DNA of 14,741 nt from Veillonella sp. (GTDB lineage Bacteria > Bacillota_C > Negativicutes > Veillonellales > Veillonellaceae). The translations under genes and the position numbers were made by a program. The notes under the pieces are model-generated. The model worked only from the letters and a program-made list of their open reading frames with translations, was not told where the DNA came from and did not search any database. Shown here in pieces: positions 7,933 to 14,741 of this stretch. The DNA lies in assembly GCA_018367495.1 (NCBI GenBank), contig JAGZGB010000042.1, positions 1-14,741 on the forward strand, in the 5' to 3' direction. How positions within the stretch are numbered: the stretch's first letter is position 1; the number at the start of each line of letters is the position of its first letter.

Positions 7933-9237
7933 CTATAAAATATCGATATATTCTTCTTGTAATGCTTTATTCATACTACGTACAGCACAGAATTTACCGC
8001 ACATAGAGCAGGTATCACTATGATCGTCTTCTGGAGCCCGGCTTTCACGTATAGCACGTGCCCGTTCAGGATCAATAGCACATGCATATTGTTCTTCCCA
8101 ATCGAGTACTTGACGAGCTCGAGCCATTTTATCATCTATATCTCTAGCATGAGGAATACCACGAGCAATATCTGCAGCATGAGCGGCAATTTTAAAGGCC
8201 ATAATACCATCTTTTACATCATCCGCATTAGGTAAAGCCAAATGTTCTGCAGGTGTCACATAACACAAGAAAGAAGCGCCATGCATACCAGCTACTGCGC
8301 CACCGATTGCGGCTGTAATATGATCATATCCAGGAGCAATATCTGTCACAAGAGGTCCTAATACATAAAATGGTGCGCCACCACACAATGATTCTTGAAC
8401 TTCCATATTAGTTTGAATTTGATTAAGTGGTACATGACCAGGCCCTTCAATCATAGCTTGTACACCATAGGCTTTAGCACGTTTAGCTAATTCCCCTAAT
8501 CGAACGAGTTCCTCAATCTGACACACATCAGTAGCATCTGCTAAGCAACCAGGACGACACGCATCCCCTAAAGATACCGTCACATCATATTCCTTACAGA
8601 TGGCTAAAATATCATCAAAATATTCATAGAAAGGATTTTCATGACCAGTCATGCTCATCCAAGCAAACACAAGACTGCCACCGCGACTTACTATATTTAA
8701 CAATCGTTTATGTTTCTTGATTTGCTCAATTGTTTTACGCGTAATACCACTGTGAATGGTAATGAAGTCTACCCCATCTTGTGCATGCAAGCGAATAGTA
8801 TCGAGAAAATCTCGGGCTGTTAATTCCCCTAAATCTTTTTGATGATGAATGACGCTATCATAAATTGGAACAGTCCCAATCATGGCTGGCGAAGATTCAA
8901 TTAGTTTGCGTCTAAAAATGCTAGTATCACCATGAGTGGATAAATCCATAATTGATTCTGCACCAAGTCGTATAGCACGATTGACCTTTTCAATTTCACT
9001 ATCATAATCTGTTACATCTTTAGATGTTCCTAAGTTTACATTGATCTTAGTTCTAAGACGTTTACCAATGCCTTCCGGAGAAATACTTGTATGCAGTTTA
9101 TTACAAGGAATAACTACTTCCCCCTTCGCAACAAGCTCACGCAGTGTGTCAACATCCATCTGCTCTTTCTCAGCAACAGCTTTCATTTGATTCGTAATTA
9201 CACCAGCTACAGCTGACTCTAATTGTGTCATAAACAT
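7933..9237 (-). CDS. thiC: Phosphomethylpyrimidine synthase ThiC
   Basis: A radical SAM enzyme that rearranges aminoimidazole ribotide (AIR) to HMP phosphate, the pyrimidine half of thiamine. At 434 aa it is the short form without the long N-terminal domain of E. coli ThiC. Motifs include NVNLGTS (66-72), SIMDLSTHGD (95-104), SLGDACRPG (222-230), MIEGPGHVP (262-270) and HITAAIGGA. The C-terminal cluster-binding region reads CSMCGKFC (C410, C413, C417). This spacing is CX2CX3C, one residue shorter than the CX2CX4C of E. coli and B. subtilis (CSMCGPKFC). I chose the ATG at 9237 because GGAGG (9250-9246) is 8 nt upstream; an internal ATG at 9231 is spaced too far. It is the first gene of the operon, downstream of a TPP riboswitch. 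Confidence 0.97.
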   Translation of the reverse strand: MFMTQLESAVAGVITNQMKAVAEKEQMDVDTLRELVAKGEVVIPCNKLHTSISPEGIGKRLRTKINVNLGTSKDVTDYDSEIEKVNRAIRLGAESIMDLSTHGDTSIFRRKLIESSPAMIGTVPIYDSVIHHQKDLGELTARDFLDTIRLHAQDGVDFITIHSGITRKTIEQIKKHKRLLNIVSRGGSLVFAWMSMTGHENPFYEYFDDILAICKEYDVTVSLGDACRPGCLADATDVCQIEELVRLGELAKRAKAYGVQAMIEGPGHVPLNQIQTNMEVQESLCGGAPFYVLGPLVTDIAPGYDHITAAIGGAVAGMHGASFLCYVTPAEHLALPNADDVKDGIMAFKIAAHAADIARGIPHARDIDDKMARARQVLDWEEQYACAIDPERARAIRESRAPEDDHSDTCSMCGKFCAVRSMNKALQEEYIDIL

Positions 9238-9280
9238 CTGTACATCCTCCTATATAGAATACATATATAGTTAGGTATGC

Positions 9281-9314
9281 AAAAACGGGTATCGACCAAA
9301 TGATCGATACCCGT
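9281..9314 (-). terminator. Riboswitch-controlled intrinsic terminator before thiC
   Basis: On the minus strand an 11-bp perfect stem (acgggtatcga, 9314-9304, with tcgatacccgt, 9295-9285) and 8-nt loop are followed at once by a run of U. It lies between the TPP aptamer and thiC and has no reason to be there except attenuation. With TPP bound it should form and stop transcription before thiC. Confidence 0.92.
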
Positions 9315-9315
9315 A

Positions 9316-9420
9316 TTAAGTATTAGCGTGCTTCCTACGCGGGCATAATCCCGATCAGGTATAAAGGTCAGGTGCTCGCAGCCCTTTCTCAGCCTATATA
9401 ATAGGCTCCCTTGCATACTC
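9316..9420 (-). promoter_or_regulatory. TPP riboswitch (THI element)
   Basis: The minus strand shows the classic TPP aptamer signatures in order. These are AAGGGAGCC and GGCTGAGAAAGGGCT (pyrimidine-sensing arm, with CTGAGA), then ACCTGATCGGG and ATTATGCCCGCGTAGGAAGC (pyrophosphate-sensing arm). The ends GAGTAT and ATACTT can pair as P1. It sits in the leader of thiC, the first gene of a full thiamine operon, and is followed by a terminator, so it should switch the six genes off when TPP is plentiful. End coordinates are approximate to a few bases. Confidence 0.96.
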
Positions 9421-9439
9421 ACTATATAATTATATTTTA

Positions 9440-9467
9440 ATCTTACTACTTTATTCAGATTTGTCAA
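9440..9467 (-). promoter_or_regulatory. Promoter of the thi operon
   Basis: On the minus strand a perfect TTGACA (9467-9462) and a TAAGAT (9445-9440) are 16 nt apart, placing the transcript start shortly before the TPP aptamer. The -35 begins only 7 nt past the clpL stop codon. A TATAAT closer to the aptamer (within 9421-9435) is an alternative -10 without a properly spaced -35. Confidence 0.65.
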
Positions 9468-9473
9468 CGACAA

Positions 9474-11657
9474 TTAGTTGTCTTTATTTTCAGATTTATT
9501 TACATCTGTATCTTGCGCTTTACTTTGAGCGGCATTAGTATCAACAGTTTTTTCACTAATAACAATGTGCCCATCCTTTACATCAGCAAGCAAGTGTTTT
9601 GCATCGATGTGATCTAAGTAGAAGTCAGTTACATTATCGCGGATTTCAGATTCGATAACACGACGTAATGGACGAGCGCCCATAGTTTTATCATAACCTT
9701 GTTCCATCAATAATTCTTTAGCTGCTTCAGTTACATCAAGAGTGATTTCTTTTTTAGCTAAAGTTTTATTCACTTGATCAAGCATTAAATCTACGATTTG
9801 TTTCAAGTCTTCTTTTTTCAATTGGTTGAATTCGATAACGGCATTGAAACGGTTCAAGAATTCTGGGCGGAAGAATGGAGCGATACGGTCCATTACATCT
9901 ACTTTATTTTCATCGTCATTATCTTGACCATAGCCAAAGCCAGCGTTAGATGTAGCAATGATAACAGTGTTTTTGAAGTTTACTGTGTTACCTTGACCAT
10001 CTGTTAAGCGACCATCATCCAATACTTGAAGAAGTAATGTAATAACTTGAGGGTCTGCTTTTTCAATTTCGTCGAATAGTACGATAGAGTAAGGATTACG
10101 ACGAACGCGTTCAGTCAATGTATTGGAGTTATCTTCGTAACCAACATATCCAGCAGTAGCACCAATCAATTTAGATACGGCTGTGCGATCACTGTATTCG
10201 GACATATCCAAGCGGATGATAGCATCTTTGTTGCCAAACATATCAAGAGCTAATTGTTTAGCCAATTCTGTTTTACCAACACCTGTAGGACCTACGAATA
10301 AGAAGCTACCGATTGGACGGTTACCTTCATCAAAGCCTGCACGGTTACGGCGAATAGCCTTAGATACAGCTTCAACTGCTTTATCTTGACCGATGACATG
10401 TGCTTGTAAACGAGATTTCATATCTTTCAAGCGTTCAATATCGGACGCACCCATTTGAGATACAGGAATACCTGTCATTCTTTCAACGGCTTCAGCTACG
10501 TCATTAACTTGAGCCACAACCTTTTGATTTTCAGTGTGGTTATCGATTTCTTCTTGTAATTTTTGAATACGCATTTTTTCATTAATAGCGGATTCATAAT
10601 CTTCTTTTTGAGCAAACTCTTCTTGTTTTGCTTTAGCTTCTGCAATATCTGCTTCTAATGTTTTGATGTCAGTTACAGGATGTTGGGAAGCCAAGTGAGC
10701 TGCTGTTACATCAATCAAGTCGATTGCTTTATCTGGCAAGCTGCGTTGAGGGATATATTGTACGGAATAATCTACAGCTGCTTTCAACACAGCATCTGGC
10801 AATTCAATGTTATGATGCGCTTCGTACAATGGGCGAATGCCTTGTAAGATTTTGAAAGTATCTTCTGCAGATGGTGCATTTACCTTAACTTCATTGAAAC
10901 GACGAGCAAGTGCTGCGTTTTTCATGATTGTGTTACGGTATTCATCTTGTGTTGTAGCACCGATAACGGTCATTTCACCACGGGATAAAGCAGGTTTCAA
11001 AATATCTGCCAAGCCTTTGGAACCTTGACCATCACCGGTGGAACCAGCGCCCAAGATTTGATGGATTTCATCGAAGAACAAGATAATATTGCCAGCGGCC
11101 TTAACTTCTTTAATAAGGTTTTGGATATTTTCTTCGAAAGAACCACGGTATTGAGTACCAGCTTCCAAACCGGAAATATCGATGGAAATGATTTCTTTAT
11201 TTTTAATAGCTGCAGGAACATCGCCATTAACGATTGCTTGTGCCAAGCCTTCTACTACAGCAGTTTTACCAACACCAGCATCACCTACGAGCACAGGATT
11301 GTTTTTAGTACGACGTGCAAGGATTTCTGCTGTTTCTTGGATTTCTTTATTACGACCAATAACAGGATCAAGTTTACCATCACGAGCTTGTTGAGTTAAG
11401 TTTGTACCCAACTTAGCAAGGATACCATCTTGTTTCATTTTACCTTGTTGTGCAACTTGAGCAGCTTGCATTTCTTCATTAGAAGGCAAACGACCAGTTT
11501 GACGATAGAAAGCAAACTCTTCTGGAGTTACTTCACGACCATTTATTTTATAACGACGGTTTTCTGTAGAATAACCACCCATATTACTCATTAATTGATT
11601 GAACAAATCATTCATGCTACCGAAATCGCTACCAAAGTTATTGAAGTTGTTGTTCAT
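9474..11657 (-). CDS. clpL: ClpL-type AAA+ chaperone/disaggregase
   Basis: A 727-aa Hsp100 protein with two AAA+ modules. D1 has Walker A GDAGVGKT (125-132), Walker B IILFFDE (191-197) and ALARRF near 249-254. D2 has Walker A GPTGVGKT (456-463), Walker B SIVLFDE (524-530) and RPEFLNRF (597-604). Between them (about 330-380) is a short charged UVR-like coiled coil ([20 protein letters not shown]). The globular Clp N-domain is absent; an Asn/Gly-rich leader with LFNQLM and [15 protein letters not shown] takes its place, which is characteristic of ClpL of lactobacilli and streptococci. ClpL proteins refold or disaggregate proteins under heat and other stress, generally without ClpP. The region near AGFGYG (572-577) gives no clear ClpP-binding loop, though I cannot exclude one. 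Its upstream region is full of CtsR-type boxes, fitting a heat-shock gene. The main alternative call is ClpE/ClpC. Confidence 0.92.
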   Translation of the reverse strand: MNNNFNNFGSDFGSMNDLFNQLMSNMGGYSTENRRYKINGREVTPEEFAFYRQTGRLPSNEEMQAAQVAQQGKMKQDGILAKLGTNLTQQARDGKLDPVIGRNKEIQETAEILARRTKNNPVLVGDAGVGKTAVVEGLAQAIVNGDVPAAIKNKEIISIDISGLEAGTQYRGSFEENIQNLIKEVKAAGNIILFFDEIHQILGAGSTGDGQGSKGLADILKPALSRGEMTVIGATTQDEYRNTIMKNAALARRFNEVKVNAPSAEDTFKILQGIRPLYEAHHNIELPDAVLKAAVDYSVQYIPQRSLPDKAIDLIDVTAAHLASQHPVTDIKTLEADIAEAKAKQEEFAQKEDYESAINEKMRIQKLQEEIDNHTENQKVVAQVNDVAEAVERMTGIPVSQMGASDIERLKDMKSRLQAHVIGQDKAVEAVSKAIRRNRAGFDEGNRPIGSFLFVGPTGVGKTELAKQLALDMFGNKDAIIRLDMSEYSDRTAVSKLIGATAGYVGYEDNSNTLTERVRRNPYSIVLFDEIEKADPQVITLLLQVLDDGRLTDGQGNTVNFKNTVIIATSNAGFGYGQDNDDENKVDVMDRIAPFFRPEFLNRFNAVIEFNQLKKEDLKQIVDLMLDQVNKTLAKKEITLDVTEAAKELLMEQGYDKTMGARPLRRVIESEIRDNVTDFYLDHIDAKHLLADVKDGHIVISEKTVDTNAAQSKAQDTDVNKSENKDN

Positions 11658-11672
11658 ATAAATTACCTCACT

Positions 11673-11699
11673 TTTGACTACAAGTATATCAGTTTGACT
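11673..11699 (-). promoter_or_regulatory. Two CtsR-like heptamers in the clpL leader
   Basis: AGTCAAA occurs twice on the minus strand (11699-11693 and 11679-11673), 20 nt apart, between the predicted promoter and the clpL ATG. They match the half-site of the CtsR operator in the same orientation as the upstream boxes, but not its 3-nt spacing, so they could be auxiliary sites. Confidence 0.45.
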
Positions 11700-11756
11700 T
11701 TTTAAGTCTGTTTAATTTCTTGCTTTATTTCTAGGTTTCTTCAACCTTATGACATT

Positions 11757-11785
11757 ATAATAATCTTATTAAGTCAAAAAGTCAA
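11757..11785 (-). promoter_or_regulatory. Promoter of clpL
   Basis: On the minus strand TTGACT (11785-11780) and TATTAT (11762-11757) are spaced exactly 17 nt, about 100 nt before the ATG. The -35 hexamer lies inside the operator-like heptamers, so a bound repressor would cover it. A TATAAT at 11759-11754 overlaps but is 20 nt from the same -35. Confidence 0.6.
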
Positions 11786-11832
11786 TAGGTCAAAGTATAA
11801 ATTTTTGACTTTTTTTGACTTTTATTTTGACT
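11772..11832 (-). promoter_or_regulatory. CtsR-type operator array upstream of clpL
   Basis: Six heptamers of the RGTCAAA type fall within 61 bases. Three are on the minus strand (11832-11826, 11820-11814, 11810-11804); the last two are spaced by exactly AAA, matching the published CtsR consensus RGTCAAA-NAN-RGTCAAA. Three are on the plus strand (11772-11778, 11780-11786, 11788-11794) in tandem with an 8-bp period and overlap the -35 hexamer; the middle one is AGTCAAT. A further GTCAAA lies at 11879-11873 on the minus strand. Expected role: repression of clpL, relieved by heat or other protein stress. No ctsR gene is in the window, so the regulator's identity is inferred from the motif. Confidence 0.7.
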
Positions 11833-11918
11833 AATTAGATTTATATGGCAAGAATATTGATAAATACTAGCTTTTGACAAATAATTAACATATAATTTCT
11901 TATCTATTTAGTAAAACT

Positions 11919-11954
11919 AAAAGCGGATAGCTCATTATGAGCTATCCGCTTTTT
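11919..11954 (-). terminator. Terminator-like hairpin after the small adhesin gene
   Basis: A 13-bp perfect stem (agcggatagctca, 11922-11934, with its complement at 11938-11950) has a 3-nt loop and is flanked by A and T runs that lengthen it. On the minus strand it is followed by TTTT, and it lies about 130 nt beyond the small adhesin stop, so it would end that transcript before the clpL control region. The stem is nearly the same sequence as the tRNA-Arg terminator at 14610-14641. The intervening 11955-12086 shows no gene. Confidence 0.75.
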
Positions 11955-12086
11955 CCTTTGCTAATCTAGAGGACTTCAATTTTGAAACTCACAGTTTTCA
12001 ACATCCAAAATCACTCTACAAACCTATATTATAGCCGTCTATTCTCTATATACACCAATAACTTCCATTCAACACTGTTTAGATAT

Positions 12087-14357
12087 TTATTTTTTCTTTA
12101 ACACTAATGCTTTTAATTCATCAATTTGTTTTTGCATATCTTTAATCTGATTAGCCATATCCAAACGACTCATCCTTAAAGATGGATCTTGGTATCCAAA
12201 TTTAAAACTAGCACCAATATTAAATGCTGATCGGTTATTTAGGGTAACCCCAGCATGTACCATCGTACTTTCATTTGGTTGATATGCTGCACCAATAGCC
12301 ATAGCCGATTTATTTACATAATGTCCATATGCCGTCGCAAAGGACCATTTATCTTTAGGACTATAATCTAAATATTTAAGACCAGCCAATGCAATAGCAG
12401 ATGCTGAAGATTCATTACTATATCCCTTTGCTTCATTAATAATATTTCCACCAACATTATTAATCTTAGATTCTACTTCTTTTAATTGAGATACATTAAC
12501 AGCATCTGTTTCAGCAGTACCTTTTGCTACATCATGGATTTGTTGATTACCAGCATGAATACCACTAACTGTACTAAAACTCATTTTAGTTTCATAATCT
12601 GTATCGCCTTTAATTACAATACCATCGCTATTAATAGCTAATTGTGTATTAGGGTCTACCATAGAGCGGATATTAATAGCATCTGGAACTCCATTAATAC
12701 TTTGATTAATAGAAACAGAAGCATGCTCATTATCAAGCATCCCAGAACCAGCTGTAAAGTATGTAGTAGTACTATGATTAGTGTCATCACTATTACTAAT
12801 TTGAACGCTACCACGTTCAATCACAGTACCATTAGCATGGTCACCAAGATTTACAGCGCTCATATCACTCAATGTACGGCTAAGTATTACTTTATATTCT
12901 TTACCATGATCATTATTAGTAACAGTTTCCACTCTAATATTTCGTTCGTCATCACCTACTACAGTGACTGGTTTCAAAGTATTAATTACTGCGTTAAGTT
13001 GACTACCATTAATAGCATCAGTAGATGTCTCATCAACACGACCAGCAGCTACATTAGTAATAGTTCGTTCCTTACCAGTATCACCAATAGATACGGTTCC
13101 TACAGGATTCGTACCAGCAAAGTCGTATGTATCACCATTAACCACTAAAGAATCAGTACCTCTTACAGTATTCGCTTTAGAACTATGACCAATCGCTACA
13201 GATTCATCTTTTGTTACTGAAGCTTTATTACCAATAGCAACTGCATAGTTAGCATCATTAACTATATTATCTTTTCCAAGCACAACCCCATGGAATCCAT
13301 CTTGTAGAATATTATTATTACCTACTAATACATCTCCTTCAGGATCTTCTAAATGATCCGTATGAGTTGCGGTATTATAAGCCCCCACTAGTACAGAGTT
13401 TTTTGTAGCACCTTCATTAGCATTACCAATATTGATTGCATTTGTTCCTGATGTACTTACCAAATGACCAATAGCTACAGAACTTACACCATTAGCATTA
13501 ACAGTAGACCCTATACCGACACTATTATTTAAAGAGGTAATAACACTATTACCAATAGCAATAGTATAATCAGATTTAGATTTAGAGTTATTACCGATAG
13601 TCATAGAAAAAGGACCATTTGCCATTGATCCTTGACCAATAGCCATGCTATAAGAATTTGTACTTCTAGCACCATCACCAATTGCAATAGAGCTTGCTTT
13701 TGTGGTCGAGGCTCCATTCCCAATAGCTACGGAACCCACACCATACGCTTCCGCCCGCTTACCAACAGCTACTGCTTCTGTGTCATTTGCACTAGCATTA
13801 GGACCCACTACAGTTGCATTCTCAGCATTGGCCCAAGCATTAAAACCTATAGCAGTGGCTAACCGGCCATTACCAGACGCACTAATACCAACAGCTACAC
13901 TATAGTCTTTATCAGCAACACTCTCATAGCCAACAGCTAAAGAAGACACACCATTAGCTTGCGTGTAATTACCGATTGCTACTGTATCATTATTAGATGT
14001 AACAGCTTGAGAACCAATAGCATAGGTATCATCAAAGTTAGAGTGCGCATTATCACCAAATGCAATACTATTAGCACCACGAGCTTCTGAATTCATACCA
14101 CCTGCTAAAGATTGTTTGCCATTAGCATAGTTACCAGCACCAATAACTGTAGCATTAGGAGCGGATACACTATTATTATAGCCTGCAGCAAAGGCAGCGG
14201 TAGCAGTACTAGTAATTGTATTATTATTACCTACTGCTTCAGCGCCAAAATTAGATGCGTTTATATCAACTGTATTGTTAATACCTGCGGCAATGGCAGA
14301 TCCTGTAATTGCTAGCACTACTGCAGTAGTCAGTACTATTTTATTTTGATAATTCAT
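12087..14357 (-). CDS. YadA-like trimeric autotransporter adhesin with C-terminal coiled-coil tail
   Basis: A complete 756-aa adhesin. Residues 1-23 form a plain Sec signal peptide (basic start, hydrophobic core, likely cut after GSAIA); there is no ESPR, unlike the larger adhesin. Residues about 24-430 are a head of around 25 YadA-type repeats with AIG or AVG cores (for example VAIGN, IAIGD). A neck TDAINGSQL lies at 446-454, a short stalk follows, and a second neck TDAVNVSQLK is at 617-626. The YadA anchor, four strands per subunit, spans about 641-721 (from NEAKGYSNESSASAIALAGL to NIGASFKFGY). Instead of ending at the last strand, the protein continues 34 residues with a heptad-like helix (MANQIKDMQKQIDELKALVL). 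AGGGAG lies 9 nt before the ATG. Expected on the cell surface as a homotrimer mediating attachment or aggregation; the ligand is unknown. Confidence 0.95.
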   Translation of the reverse strand: MNYQNKIVLTTAVVLAITGSAIAAGINNTVDINASNFGAEAVGNNNTITSTATAAFAAGYNNSVSAPNATVIGAGNYANGKQSLAGGMNSEARGANSIAFGDNAHSNFDDTYAIGSQAVTSNNDTVAIGNYTQANGVSSLAVGYESVADKDYSVAVGISASGNGRLATAIGFNAWANAENATVVGPNASANDTEAVAVGKRAEAYGVGSVAIGNGASTTKASSIAIGDGARSTNSYSMAIGQGSMANGPFSMTIGNNSKSKSDYTIAIGNSVITSLNNSVGIGSTVNANGVSSVAIGHLVSTSGTNAINIGNANEGATKNSVLVGAYNTATHTDHLEDPEGDVLVGNNNILQDGFHGVVLGKDNIVNDANYAVAIGNKASVTKDESVAIGHSSKANTVRGTDSLVVNGDTYDFAGTNPVGTVSIGDTGKERTITNVAAGRVDETSTDAINGSQLNAVINTLKPVTVVGDDERNIRVETVTNNDHGKEYKVILSRTLSDMSAVNLGDHANGTVIERGSVQISNSDDTNHSTTTYFTAGSGMLDNEHASVSINQSINGVPDAINIRSMVDPNTQLAINSDGIVIKGDTDYETKMSFSTVSGIHAGNQQIHDVAKGTAETDAVNVSQLKEVESKINNVGGNIINEAKGYSNESSASAIALAGLKYLDYSPKDKWSFATAYGHYVNKSAMAIGAAYQPNESTMVHAGVTLNNRSAFNIGASFKFGYQDPSLRMSRLDMANQIKDMQKQIDELKALVLKKK

Positions 14358-14409
14358 AATACAAAACTCCCTTTACACATACACAAATATCATCTTAAAT
14401 TCATTTAGA

Positions 14410-14438
14410 ATACTATACTATTATTGTCACTTTTTCAA
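14410..14438 (-). promoter_or_regulatory. Candidate promoter of the small adhesin gene
   Basis: On the minus strand TTGAAA (14438-14433) and TAGTAT (14415-14410) are spaced 17 nt, about 52 nt before the start codon. An overlapping TATAGT (14417-14412) is a closer -10 match but at 15 nt. The context is AT-rich, so confidence is modest. The rest of 14358-14609 shows no gene. Confidence 0.4.
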
Positions 14439-14609
14439 GTACACTAAATTAATGTTCTTGCCACATTACTATATATAATTTTTTATATTAAATATTTGTA
14501 TAGCTATTTTGTATGTACAAGGCACTATATCTGAGTAATCATTAAACATAACTTTCGTAGACATGCCACATAATGGGTGCACAATTACATCGAAAGAGAG
14601 TCTAAATAC

Positions 14610-14641
14610 AAAAAAACGGATAGCTCATTACGAGCTATCCG
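14610..14641 (-). terminator. Intrinsic terminator of tRNA-Arg
   Basis: On the minus strand a 10-bp perfect stem (cggatagctc, 14641-14632, with gagctatccg, 14626-14617) has a 5-nt loop and is followed by seven T residues (14616-14610). It lies 10 nt past the tRNA 3' end, a standard arrangement for a tRNA transcript. Confidence 0.9.
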
Positions 14642-14651
14642 CTTATTTCTT

Positions 14652-14728
<77 letters not shown>

Positions 14729-14741
14729 ATGTGGATTACCT

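Noticed and set aside
9228..9473. Minus-strand 81-codon open frame between thiC and clpL
   Set aside because: It covers the TPP aptamer and its terminator, whose RNA motifs fully explain the sequence, and its protein resembles nothing.
11870..11955. Plus-strand TTGACA near 11874 followed by TATAAT and a hairpin, suggesting a small RNA
   Set aside because: The hexamers are only 11 nt apart, too close for a sigma-A promoter. The TTGACA is better read as another GTCAAA box, and the hairpin as the adhesin terminator.

Overview
The window looks like chromosomal DNA from an AT-rich, diderm, anaerobic member of the Negativicutes, most probably Veillonella. Three things suggest this: two YadA-type trimeric autotransporters, which need an outer membrane; an oxygen-independent thiamine operon that uses ThiH rather than ThiO; and Firmicute-style regulation (a TPP riboswitch with an intrinsic terminator, and CtsR-type GTCAAA boxes). 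The genus is an inference from gene content and style, not from a database match. Every gene I can support lies on the minus strand, so transcription runs from high to low coordinates.

Layout in transcription order: (1) tRNA-Arg(UCU) at 14652-14728, followed by a strong intrinsic terminator. (2) A complete trimeric autotransporter adhesin of 756 aa at 12087-14357, with its own candidate promoter. It carries an unusual coiled-coil tail beyond the membrane anchor and is followed by a hairpin nearly identical to the tRNA terminator. (3) A regulatory region at about 11673-11879 packed with GTCAAA heptamers, then clpL (9474-11657), a ClpL-type AAA+ chaperone. (4) A sigma-A-like promoter, a TPP riboswitch and a perfect terminator hairpin, then the six-gene operon thiC-thiS-thiG-thiH-thiF-thiE (9237 down to 4527), closed by a bidirectional terminator at 4331-4369. 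(5) About 0.5 kb of very AT-rich noncoding DNA, then a very large adhesin gene (start 3894) that runs off the left edge, so its C-terminal anchor is not visible.

How the parts work together: the thi operon makes both halves of thiamine phosphate. ThiC makes the HMP pyrimidine; ThiS, ThiF, ThiG and ThiH make the thiazole; ThiE joins them. TPP would shut the operon off by stabilising the aptamer and allowing the leader terminator to form. No HMP-P kinase (thiD) or thiamine-phosphate kinase is encoded here. ClpL appears to be a stress gene under CtsR-like repression. The two adhesins are surface fibres for attachment or aggregation and have different export signals: an ESPR in the large one, a plain signal peptide in the small one.

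I found no CRISPR array, transposase, phage gene or obvious new multi-gene system. The most interesting points are the C-terminal coiled coil behind the YadA anchor of the small adhesin, the dense two-orientation operator array before clpL, the twin terminator hairpins bracketing the small adhesin gene, and the alternative pairings available in the TPP leader.
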